Shown: positions 46,129 through 56,912 of the stretch, piece by piece
Layout: the number at the start of each line of letters is the position of its first letter
Position numbering within the stretch: the first letter of the stretch is position 1
Assembly: GCA_032871835.1 (NCBI GenBank)
Contig: CM065301.1
Span: 32,000,405 to 32,064,404, forward strand
Origin: Dipteronia dyeriana
Lineage: Eukaryota; Streptophyta; Magnoliopsida; Sapindales; Sapindaceae
Reading direction: 5' to 3'
Length of the DNA: 64,000 bases
Made by a program: the position numbers and the translations under genes
Notes under the pieces: model-generated
What the model was told of the DNA's origin: nothing
Database searches by the model: none
The model's input: only the letters and a program-made list of their open reading frames with translations

Positions 46129-47564
46129 TTCTCGCTCTCATTTGAATCCAAGGAAGAAGAAAATGTAGTGCAGAAAATTTCCATGTTTTTTCTCTCAACT
46201 TTGAATCACCATATCTCTCTCATTTCTTATCCGATTTGAGTGATTCAAGTTGGAGAAGTTTTGTGTTAAAGTCCTCTTTCATTTCCAAGCAACCGTGAAG
46301 TCATTTGTTCAAGGTTTCTGGTGGATCGCACAATTTTAGTGACTGTACTCGAAATTGACAAGGTATTTGTTTATCTTTTGATTTCCTTGATTCTAATGTT
46401 CAAATACCTTGGGTCTTCTTCCTATTTGTGTGTATTTTAATTGAACATATGTTGATGAGTGATATATCTTCAATTAAATGCTAGTTTTGCTTAATTAGAA
46501 ACTTGATTGTGCGTTAGGTTTCAATCAAACCTATGTTTTCACATGATTGTGAGTTGTATTGTGCTAGCATCTTATCTAGGAATATTTGTACTTTGATTGA
46601 CTTTATTTTAATGATTAATAGTATTATCATGTGCTTGAACTCATTTGTTAAATAGATCTAGGATTATCACATTTGATTTTATATTTATACTCTATTAGAG
46701 TTTAATTGACTATTTTGTGAATATATGCTCTAAATGATTGCTAGAGATTTGATTGATCATATATTGTGTTTCTAGCAAAAAAAAATTTAGTTCTATAGTC
46801 TTGAAAATGTGCTTCATGAACATGTTTATTTCAAGATTTAGTAACATGAATAAAATCTAGGTTTAAACTGTGTGTTTGGAAATTTGGCATGCTCTAGATT
46901 TTTATTTATGCATAAGATCTAGTCAATCTTGTTTTTGTGAACTTTATTGTCTATGTCTAGATCTTCATGGAGTGTACCTAATCCATACATTTCATATGCT
47001 CATGGATCATCTTGTGTGGTGTCATTTTTGGATTATCAACTAGAAAATATACTTTGTGTGCTCATTGATTAATTCTAGTTTCCATAGAATTTGTTGATCA
47101 TCTTATTCTATGTTACGTGCTTGTTTCCATTTTGCATTCATAATCACTTAGATGCCTTGTGAGAAGGAAGTCTTGACAATAAGTGTGAGACCTATGTTAT
47201 TGAGCAAGGAAGTCTTGGCAAGAGGTGGGAGACCTCGGAATGTCAAGCATGAAAGTCTTGACTAGGGTCATGAAGATCCAGAAAAGTGAGCAAGGAAGTC
47301 TTGCCTAGGGTCGTGATCATTCGGAAGGGTGAGCGAGAAAGTCTTGACAAGAGGTGTGAGGCCTCAGAATGTTGAGCAAGAGGGTGACATATTCATGAGT
47401 CGGATAGGAGGGTAGTTTCCAGTTGAAGGGGTCACTTGAGAGATTGTACTTTTCTTATCTACTAGTGGATTCTGTTTACCAGTGGTTGCTAACCCGTGGA
47501 TGTTTCCTCCTCGAAGGTTTTCCATGTTATATCCTGTGTCAACTTTTCTTTATCCCTATCTCTG

Positions 47565-47566
47565 TC

Positions 47567-47601
<35 letters not shown>

Positions 47602-47617
47602 CGTGTGTGTGTGTGTA
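47565..47617. repeat. TA/GT microsatellite in LTR C
   Basis: About 38 bp of alternating TA with one CA step, then ACGTGTGTGTGTGTGT. The 3' LTR partner at 59668-59686 has a short TA run only. Confidence 0.9.
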
Positions 47618-48002
47618 ATTGATATTTTGTATATTGTCATATTTGTAATTGATTTCCTTACACAATAATGTTTGTATAAGTTAGATAACTTTGTATCTTG
47701 TGATATTCCATTCAACTTGTAAAGTACCACATTGTAATACTCTAAGTACAACTTATGGAATTTTTTTCTACATTGGATATATTTGTTCATAAGATACATT
47801 GATACTTGTTGTATGTTTTGTAGACTAAGGGTGGAGATTTGAGCATACTTGAATATATTGTTTTCTCGTAACAATCATGTTAAATGTTAATTTGTTTGCT
47901 CATCAAGGTTTTGTCACATGTCTCAAAAGAATTGATAAAAATGATAGACAAGCTATTCACCCCCCTCTAGGTTGTTTAGTATAACCTTTTACGTATTTTT
48001 CA

Positions 48003-48022
48003 ATTGGTATTAGAGTGGGTCA
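48003..48022 (+). other. Primer binding site of the C element
   Basis: Right after the LTR end the sequence reads AT then TGGTATTAGAGTGGGTC, a one-change version of the iMet tRNA primer site used by most copia elements. Confidence 0.82.
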
Positions 48023-50320
48023 ACTAAAGTAATTAGTGTGATTCCGAATCTATATGGTTATTTACTAATCATGGATAACAACCTTTAGTCTACAATTGTT
48101 TAGTTTTGGTTGTCCTCCTTTGTTGGTTGTGAAAAAGGTTCTTCTTGTTTTATGTTTCATTTGTCCACTAATAATTTTGTTGATAAGCTTGAAAAGAATG
48201 TTAGTGACAAAAGCAAAGATAAAAGAGCTTTTCCGGAGGATGGATGAGCAAGTGGAGTCTCCTACAACTAAAGGCAAGTCACTAAGGAACAAGAGGATTT
48301 CTACGGCCAAGTTTTACAAGGTCAAGTGCAAAATCAAGGAAATTAAGGAGTCTTCACCATCGGCACACTCTCACCAAAATAGTAACATCTCCAAATTTAT
48401 TTTGGTTTGCTAATTTTTTTATTTTTGCTATATTGACATGAGTATATTAGACGATGTAAACTAAGGAATGTAATGCATGCTAATGAGATGTGAAAATATT
48501 CTATGAATGTTTCTTGCATGATAACACTTTGAATTTTGTGTGTTATAATGATAATCTTGTGAATCAAATAGTTGAGAAGATTTGGGTGAAAATGAGTGTT
48601 TCATATGATCATATGAATAGTCTTGATAATATCTTTGTTGATGGCAATAATGATGTGTTTGACATGAGTAATATCTTTATAGAAAAGATAGTTGATGATT
48701 TATCTTCTAGATCTATTTTTGCCATGAGAAATGATCATGATGGTTTATATGTTTGTGCACCCAAGACCTAATGGGTTAAGGGTGAATGCTCTTACCTCTA
48801 GTGTAAGTAGCACATGCGAGTTAGCTTTAAGGCTATGTTTCAACTGTGTTGAGAATTTTGGCTAGCTAGCTTGGAATACTTCACATCTAGACACGAACTT
48901 AGCTATCTCACTTAACTTTGTTTTGATAGTCAAAATCCATTGATCAACTTTTGAGAAGTTGCTTTTATGAAATCTATTTGGTTATTATCTTGTTAAGACT
49001 TTTGGAGAAATTCATTTCTATGCTTGCATTGCATCATATAACATGTCATATTAGAGAACTAGTATAGCATTCATATGGTTCTTGTTGACATTTGCTCTCT
49101 AAAGATCTTTTAATGATGTGTTCACAATGATCTTATTCATGATGCTTGAAATGCTTGTTTGATTAATGAGTGGCATATTTTTAGAAAATATGAGCTTCAT
49201 ATTCTTTGAAAGCTACTTATTAGAGAAGTAATGATCTTAAATTAATCTCTACTTATTGCTCTTAGATCATGTGCTTATGAGCCATAAAATCTAGATTTTC
49301 AAAAATTGCACTTTTCTTCTCTTATATAATTAAGTTTGAGTAGTTGAGTTTGAAAAAGTGTAGATTATGGATACATCTAAAATTTTATTGCTTAGTACAT
49401 GATAGATGACCTATGAGTAGTATCCATTTTGTTTTGGCAACTACATAGAACTGAATGCGTACATTCATGGAAAGGGCTACACACATTGGCTGTGAAGCCG
49501 CCCAATGTAGGAAAGGGCTACACCATTGTGATGAGTGAAAGCCATCTTGAAGAATTTATGTTTCTGTAAGAAAAATCAAAGAAGTGGTGAAATAGAATCA
49601 ATAAAAGAAAATCTTTGATTCAAAGCCTAAAAAGAAAAGGAAGAAGGCTTAAAATGGAGTGTAGTTGAAAATTGTGATTGCTCAGGTTGAAAAATAGAAA
49701 TGCGAAAATGAACCACATGCACACATAACACTCATATGTTGAAATCTATTCTCTTTAAAGAAAAAATTTCTGGATGATAATCGGTTTGACCTCGATTGGA
49801 AATGCTTTAGATGGATGGATGTTGATATGGTTTACATGTTGTTATCAGAATTGCTCCTTTTATATATGCTTGAACAAAATTCACACACCCACACACACAC
49901 TTTTGCTTATAAAGTATTTTGATATTCTAGCAATTTTTAGAAGAATTATGAGAGAGATTGAAAATCTTAGTGTATCTCTCATAGTTTGTTGAGATTATTT
50001 TGTTGGATTTCTTTAAAATTGCTTTAATGTGTGATTGTGTGGATTTATTATGAACATTATTCTATCTTGATCTTAGATAGAGCACTTATCAAGAGGGAGC
50101 ATCATATGCTAGACTTTGTTCTCTTTTATGATATGTTCACTTTTTTCGAGTTGATATTTGTTTGCATACTCATTGTTGATATAATGAATCTTTTAGACAC
50201 TATTTCATATTTCTTGATTTGCATGATGATTCTTTGTATTACCATATGCCTTTGTATTATTGATCACAAATAATGCAAGAAACATTTTGTAATAATTGTA
50301 TGATTGTGTTTACAATCAAC
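48023..50320 (+). other. Internal region of the C element without recognised gag-pol
   Basis: 2.3 kb. Small plus-strand open pieces at 48231-48413 (Lys-rich: NKRISTAKFYKVKCKIKE), 48490-48771 (93 aa with ENFNIFVDGNN-like acidic wording: NIFVDGNNDVFDMSNIFIEK) and 49774-49992 do not match any domain I know. They may be relics of a gag or simply chance frames. A duplicated stretch GGAAAGGGCTACAC lies at 49469 and 49511. Confidence 0.45.
48490..48771 (+). CDS. Hypothetical 93-aa ORF in the C element
   Basis: ATG at 48490 to TAA at 48771, the longest plus-strand open frame with balanced composition in the C interior. The protein is acidic and polar (repeated Asp-Asn pairs, NLVNQIVEKIWVKM, then VDGNNDVFDMSN) with no signal peptide or membrane segment. 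I do not recognise it. It could be a gag relic, since it sits where gag would be, or a chance frame in AT-rich DNA. Confidence 0.25.
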   Translation: MKIFYECFLHDNTLNFVCYNDNLVNQIVEKIWVKMSVSYDHMNSLDNIFVDGNNDVFDMSNIFIEKIVDDLSSRSIFAMRNDHDGLYVCAPKT

Positions 50321-50720
50321 TTCTCCTTGTTTAAGGTTGTATAGTAGTTGAGATTGCAATCAATTCCTTTATTCTTAAAATTGAAATTAGAATAGTTAAA
50401 TGAATTCTTCTTTGTTTTGGAGTCGATAGTAATTGTAATTGTAATTAATTTAATTGATTGTAGTTACAGTGAATTCCTCTTTGTTTGGGGTCGATAGTAA
50501 TTGTAGTTGTAATCAATCCAATTGGTTATAGTTGTAGAAAATTCCTCCTTGCATAGGGTGATGATAGCAATTGTAGTTTTAATCAATTTAATTGATTGTA
50601 ATTGCAGAAAATTCCCCTTTACTTTGAATGATAGTAGTTGTGGTTGTAATCAAATCTTTTCTTGTTTGAAGTTGATATGATTATCGTTGAAAACAATTCC
50701 TTCATATTTGGGGTTGATAT
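50321..50720. repeat. 69-bp minisatellite in the C interior
   Basis: Units start with TTCCTC(C/T)TTG-like wording at 50405, 50474, 50542 and 50612 (periods 69, 68, 70), with shorter degenerate units before (50321, 50364) and after (about 50655). Each has GATAGTAATTGTAGTTGTAATCAA-like cores. Confidence 0.88.
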
Positions 50721-51415
50721 GATTGTTAATGCAAATGTTGAACTTGGTAGAAATGACCTATATGCTTAAGAGTAAAATTTATACATTTGTGATTCACTAT
50801 ACCTTAATGAGTTTGTTGTAATGTATATATTTGAATAACCTTTGCTAGGTTAACATGGAAAAGCAAACTAGAATCAAGGGAGAAGATATGGGAGCTAGAT
50901 GCTTGAAATAAACCAATCCTTCAAGTAATGCATCCATGTCCAAACATTATGTGAGATCACTAATTGTTTCATTATTTGATCTCAATATATCATTTTTTTT
51001 TCTTTGGCATCACTTTATGTCAAAAAATGGGAGAAATATGATATTGTTTTAGCATATCTTCTTTAAATATTTGTCAAGTATTGAACTTCTTATGGCATGT
51101 AATATTGTGATTTCATTTGGTTAAGAATATCTTTGAGATAGCATGTATTAAAGGGGAGATACATGATTCATTTGGATTTAAATGTTTAATTCTTACCATA
51201 ATTATATATTGCCATATGTGTCATTCTCTCGGATATGCTTTGTGTTTTAAGTTGATTTTAGGTGGCTACAAGAGAAGATGAAGAAGAAGTTCAAGACTTG
51301 TTGAAGATTAGTCTTAATGAACTAACTCATTGTAGTGCAAGGGTGTGATTTTGTGACCAATCTTCATGTTGTATGCTTTAGTATTTTGTATAGGTGTTTT
51401 GACATAGAATTTACT
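50721..51415 (+). other. 3' untranslated part of the C interior
   Basis: No coding features seen. 51250-51330 contains a purine-rich stretch (AGAGAAGATGAAGAAGAAG) before the polypurine tract. Gene-free. Confidence 0.4.
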
Positions 51416-51427
51416 AAATGGGGAGAT
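51416..51427 (+). other. Polypurine tract of the C element
   Basis: AAATGGGGAGAT directly before TGTTAGG of the 3' LTR, the usual copia form. Confidence 0.85.
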
Positions 51428-53506
51428 TGTTAGGCTTGTGAGTTATGTTGACATTATTTTATATCAAAACAACATTTCGTTTGTATTGTTTAGTTGTCTA
51501 GGATTTATGATGATTCAAGCTTTGAAGATTAAATGACAACTATTCAAGCAAGTTCGAGTCTTCAAAGGGAAAAGTGCTTCATGATTCTACAAAGGTATAT
51601 TAAGACCTTTCTTTTCTCTTTCAAGGCTTAGGCACACACATAAAATTCATACATTTGTGTCCCTATATAGTTGTGCACCATTATAGGACACACACACACA
51701 ATTCATACATTTTTGTCCCTACAAAGTTGTGCACCATTATAGGTACACAAACACATATCGTACATTTGTGTCCCTACATAGTTGTGCACCATTTATAATA
51801 CATTCACACACTTGAAGTTGAATGCTCATGCATTGGTATGAAAAGAACATGTTTTTGAGAATGCATGATTGGAGACTATCTCTATGTAGTTTGCATTATA
51901 GTGTGAATTGTGTTTTTATGTGTTTATGTTTATATGACATGGATATTGAACTTGATTTAGTCTTATATCATTCTTGATTAATTTTTGTTCATCTCAGTTA
52001 CTCATACTATTGATTTCAAGTTTCGAGTCAAAAGTTATGATACTTTCCAGTCATGTTGCGTACATTGTCTTCATCCTTATATATCGAGTTGAATTCTTAT
52101 TTTATGGGTTAAGTATCTTACATGTCCATGTCCGTGACAGAGTTACGGTTTGTAATCCATAAACGGATTCAAATTCAAAGTTTGGAGGAAAAGAACGGTT
52201 GAAGAACGCGAGAGGAGCGCAAGGGAGGAGCACCATGGTGAAGGACATCACATGGTGCAAGCCCGAGATGGCGCGTGGCCATCTCTGCCACAATTCCTTG
52301 CTGCCCCGATATGCCCAAGCCCCATCTCGGGGAAGCATCTTAAAATGGGTCTTTTTGTTCATTTCACATATATCTCTTCCCTCTCCTTTATATATCTATT
52401 CTCTCTCTCACTTGAATCCAAGGATGAAGAAAATGTAGTGGAAATTCTTTAGATTTTTTATCTCAACTTTGAATCACCGTATCTGTCTCATTTTTTTTTA
52501 TCTAATTTGAGTGATTCTAGTTGGAGAATTTTTGTATTGAAGTCCTCTATCATTTCCAAGCAACCTTTAAGTCATTTGTTCAAGTTTTCTTATGGATCAC
52601 ACCATTTTCATGACTGTACTCGAAATTGACAAGGTATTTGTTTATCTTTTGATTTCCTTGATTCTAATATTCAAATACCTTGGGTCTTTTTCCTACTTAT
52701 GTGCATTTGACTTAAAAAATGTTGATGAGTGATATATCTTCAATTAAATGCTAGTTGTGCATAATTAGAAACTTGATTGTGAGTTATGTTTCAATCAAAC
52801 CTATGTTTTCACATGATTGTGAGTTGTATTGTGCTAGCATCTTATCTAGGACTATTTGTGCTTTGATTGTCTTTATTTTCATGATTAATTGTCTTTTCTT
52901 GTGCCATAACTCATTTTTTGAATAGATCTAGGATTAGCACATTTGATTTTATATTCAGAGACTATTAGAGTTTAATTGACTATTTTGTGAATATATGCTC
53001 TAAATGATTGCTAGAGATTTGATTGATCATATCTTGTGTTTCTAGCATTTTTGTTTCAGTCCCAAAGTCTTGAATATGCGCTTCATTAACATGTTTATTT
53101 CAAGCTTTAGTAATATGAATAAAATCTAGGTTTAAAGTGTGTGTTTGGAAATTTGGCATGCTCTAGATTTTTATTCATGCATAAGATCTAGACAATCTTA
53201 TTTTTGTGAACTTTATTGTCTATGTCTAGATCTTCATGGAGTGTACCTAATCCATACATTTCATATGCTCATGCATCATCTTGTGTGGTGTTATTTTTGG
53301 ATTATAAACTAAAAATATACTCTCTGTTCTCACTGATTAATTCTAGTTTCCATAGAATTTGTTGATCGTCTTATTCTATTTTACGTGCTTGTTTGCGTTT
53401 TACATTCATGATCACTTAGATGCCTTGTGAGAAGGAAGTCCTGACAATAGGTGTTAGACCTATGTTGTTCAGCAAGGAAGTCTTGGCAAGAGGTGGGAGA
53501 CCTCGA
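51428..53506 (+). repeat. 3' LTR of the C element, segment 1
   Basis: Matches 45159-47260. It stops at GGGAGACCTCGA, where element B begins. Contains the GC-rich module at 52260-52340 and the first units of the 42-bp array. Confidence 0.92.
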
Positions 53507-55000
53507 TGTAGGGAAAAAAAGGGTTCAAAACACAGTGGAAGCGTGTTAAAAATGAAAATTAGGGTTTGCGTATAAATTTAAAAAAATCCCTTTTATGCAA
53601 CGAGAACCTTAACCCTAGATTAATTGATGTATATAAAAGCATCGTACCTTTTTAGCTTGAAAAAGTGCCGAATTGATTTTGCAAGTTCTTCCAATCCAAT
53701 CATGAACGTGAATCACCTAGGAGTGTGGGCTCCCTTTCTTTAAATTGTATTCTTGAGGATGGAGACAAAGCAAAAATCTTTTCTTTGTTAGTTACAAATA
53801 TCCTCCAAGAGAAAAATCCAAGAACGTCCGGTCACTTGTAAATTATCAATCAATTCGATTGAAACTCGCGTGAACCTTGATTCAATGTTGTACACAAAAC
53901 CATTTTGATGTAAAGGATATTAGTATACTAACGAATACAAAAGCGTTCCCCTTTTTTCTCTACTTGGCCGAATTCTCACACTAATGCTTAGAGATGATAG
54001 AATTTTGCCTAGAGTAAAATCAGATTTTTCTCCCTCAAAATTACTATGATGACCAAATTCTTCTCTTAGAAAACTTAGCTTGGCCGAAATCACCTCCAAA
54101 TTGCCTTAGACATGACCGAAATTCTCTTCCATATGTATAGGATCATAAATCCTTTCCAAAGAAGGATTCACTTGGTTGGCAAGAATCCTTTCCTTAGGTG
54201 GATTTATTTAGTAGTTAGAATCCTTATCTGAAAGAAATCTATCCTATCCCATATTGCATATGCGATAACCGAATTTCATGTCTTTGTTATAGATTAGGAG
54301 ATTTCAATCTTTCCTAAGAAGGATTACTTGATGGACAAGAATCCTATCCTTAGGTAGATTAACTTGGTGGTTATGAATCCTTTTCAAATAAGAATTCTTC
54401 CACTAAGTAGTTTTACTTGGTGATCAAGAATCCTTTTACAAAAAGAATTCTTTCCTACACCAAGACTCCTAATCCCAACTCAATAGTGTATTTATAACCA
54501 TATTAAAGACTTCCTAATTTGATTAGATAAATAACGCCTTTTATTTATCTACTTATCAAATATAGTCTTTAACATTAACTATACTACCAACAATAGTATA
54601 ATTTTAGGAGACCATCTCCTAATAGGAAAAGATTTTGACTTTTGATTAAATAATTAATTAATCAACAAATTAATTAATTTCCATTTAATTAAATAATAAT
54701 AAAATAAAAATAATATATATATAAGCTATTCACCATAGCCTTTGCCGCCCATATCTAGTATAAAGACCATTTATTATTTTTCTTATTTTATTAAATCCAT
54801 TGGGCCTTAATAAAAAGTCCAAATGTGAACTAGACTTATTCTTACAAAAAGAAACAAGTTCACATGCCTTATTACAATTCTAGATGGACCCCTATTGGTC
54901 AGGTAGAATATATCAAGTGATCCATGCAAGTTCGTGTGGATTGGGGATCTTGGCGGGCTATCTAAATTTAAGCTCCAATAGACACAACCCAATCACAATC
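53507..55000 (-). repeat. Left (3') LTR of B, truncated
   Basis: Follows the right LTR (56913 to about 58400) closely, for example GCAACGAGAACCTTAACC and AAAGACTTCCTAATTTGA in both. It breaks off after CACAACCCAATCACAA; the join to internal sequence is at about 54998-55006. Its missing end and the missing pol were probably lost in one deletion. Confidence 0.85.
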
Positions 55001-55717
55001 CACTAATATCTCCCACTAAACAAGTAGACACCAATGCTCCATTGCCTAAATGCAAGTTGAATTCATTCTTATCCAGTCTATTCCTTTGACCCTTTTCACC
55101 ATAAAAGAAACACTTTCCTTTGATCTTGGTTACTTTCTTGGTCTTCTTCTAAGAAGGCTCAAGTTGCTTTTTCTGCTGTTATCTCTTGACCTTCTAATGG
55201 GTCTTAACAGTAGCAACTCTACCAACCATATGAATCCTTGTCTAGAGACATCATAATATCGGCAGTAGTATCAATTCCTTCATGTTGCTGTTGCAACACG
55301 TTGGAGATGATGGCCATAATGTAATGTACACTTAGCCATCTCTTCTAAAGACTTCCACTACTGATACTCATCTCTTTTCTCCTGAGTAGATTCATTACTT
55401 TGGTGGTTAAAAAATATACAGAATGAACTTATACTTTTCAGCTTGCAACAACAACCAATATTCCTTTTCCATGTGACATAATTATCACCAGTTAAAGTAT
55501 TATCTTTTAGGATATTGATTAGGGATGGGGTCATGATTTCTTTTTAATAACAAAAATTATATAAGTAAACAATCATGATATAGCACTTTTGAATATTTAT
55601 CTTGAATTAAATAAAATAATTCAATCGTAAAAATTCAACAGTGATCCAATACCCATAAATGTCACGCCTCCTTTTGGAGTACGCACCATTTACTAGATGG
55701 ACTAGTTCCCACCTAAT
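55001..55717 (-). pseudogene. Copia protease/gag remnant and leader in B
   Basis: Minus-strand relics parallel to 14560-15601 of copia A. 55005-55090 matches the protease block near 14570-14650 (TAGACACCAA and CCTAAATGCAAGTTGAATTC are shared). 55240-55540 matches the gag start region, with the initiating ATG at about 55533 (TCATGATTTC on the plus strand). 55541-55717 matches the A leader. RT, RNase H and integrase are absent. It cannot make a protein. Confidence 0.75.
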
Positions 55718-56010
55718 TGTTAACATAACAACCAACGTTTTCAATTTTAGCCTTGCAATTTTATTAACAAGAACTCTTAGGAGGATATTAATAAAAGTAC
55801 ATTGAGTGTGTTACCAAGTTATCGACCTTCAATATAATCCCTCACGAATATCCCTCCTTTGGGAGTAGATATCGTTTGGGCTAATTGTCTAGTCTATCCT
55901 TGTAAGGAAGTATCTTGCTAAACTACATTCATGAATACCTCTTGGGAGGTTATTTACGAAACAGAAAGCTCAACTAAACTTGGAGGCCGTAGGTGTTCCA
56001 AAACACCTTC
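55718..56010 (-). repeat. A-type LTR start fused inside B
   Basis: TGTTAACATAACAACCAACG onward equals the first 290 bp of LTR A (15602-15890) and stops at AACACCTTCTCC. What follows is not LTR A. Confidence 0.82.
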
Positions 56011-56898
56011 TCCCACTCAATTGTTTAAGGCTTGTGATCGAATTCCAAATAATGATTTACCAAGTTATCTAGATGCCAATTTAGATACTTAAACCATTCA
56101 ATGCATGTTCATACCAAAAGAGATATATGAGTGGCACTCCTATTCTATATGGCATGTTATCAAACAATGGCAAACGTTGCAATATTTACAAAAAATATAA
56201 ATAGCTACAATTTTGGTCCATCCTAGAAAAACAAGTAAATTACATATATCTTGGAATACAATAATTACTTTCTTGGCAAACAAGTCTTCATGCGACCTTC
56301 GTCATTCGGACTCCCTCGGCTACCTCCCATGGGCGTGCGCACCAATCGCCCTTACCCATGGGTGTGCGCATGCCACAAACCCATAAAGGGCTGCCATGCG
56401 CAACCCATGGCTACTAAATGGGCTGCTGTGCGCAGCCGATGCCACAACAAACGTGGTTGCGCGCTCTTCGCACGCACATTCGATGTTACAGCTCGCACGG
56501 TCCCAAACTTGTTCCGGTTACTCCTAATTATTCAAACCATCGAGTCTTCAAAACTTGAATGTAATATAGAAGAATTTACATAACAAAATACTGCAGTTTT
56601 TTTTTTATTATTATTACAACAACAAAATAAAAAAAAAACTTAGCAACTACCAAGAAGGAAATTATGGCGATAATAGACCACCCTTCTTGTTACAATCCCA
56701 AAACAAAATTACATTGAAATTCTAGGACCAAAATTGAGCAAAAACAAACCACATATAAAACATATATATATATCCATACATTCAAATGTAAATATATATC
56801 TGAATACCTAGAGTGTCATCTCTTTCTAAAACATGCATATATATAAAAAAGAAAAAGATTCACGAACACATACATCAATTAATCAAGGGTACAACCTG
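56011..56898 (-). other. Leader of B with a GC-rich TGCGCA island
   Basis: 888 bp next to the primer site. 56290-56510 is GC-rich against an AT-rich background. It has repeated CCCATGGG(C/T)GTGCGCA and CCATGCGCAACCCATGG motifs. No known domain in the 110-aa frame at 56251-56583 (Cys/Arg/Pro-rich). Runs of T/A at 56590-56640 follow. Confidence 0.5.
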
Positions 56899-56910
56899 GC
56901 TCTGATACCA
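56899..56910 (-). other. Primer binding site of B
   Basis: Minus strand reads TGGTATCAGAGCCAGG, a perfect iMet tRNA primer site, two bases from the LTR end. Confidence 0.9.
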
Positions 56911-56912
56911 AT

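Larger units (their letters stand above)
45159..48002 (+). repeat. 5' LTR of the C element (2844 bp)
   Basis: Matches 51428-53506 plus 59377-60081. Contains GC-rich CGAGATGG modules, a TATA-like TTATATATATC (46118-46128), a 42-bp repeat array (47165-47390), and a TA/CA/GT microsatellite (47565-47617). Confidence 0.92.

Noticed and set aside
47539..47874. Frame with runs of Tyr-Ile and Thr-His
   Set aside because: Translation of a TA/GT microsatellite.
56251..56583. 110-aa Cys/Arg/Pro-rich frame in the B leader considered as a captured host exon
   Set aside because: No recognisable domain; composition follows the repeated TGCGCA/CCATGG motifs. Kept only as a finding about the island.
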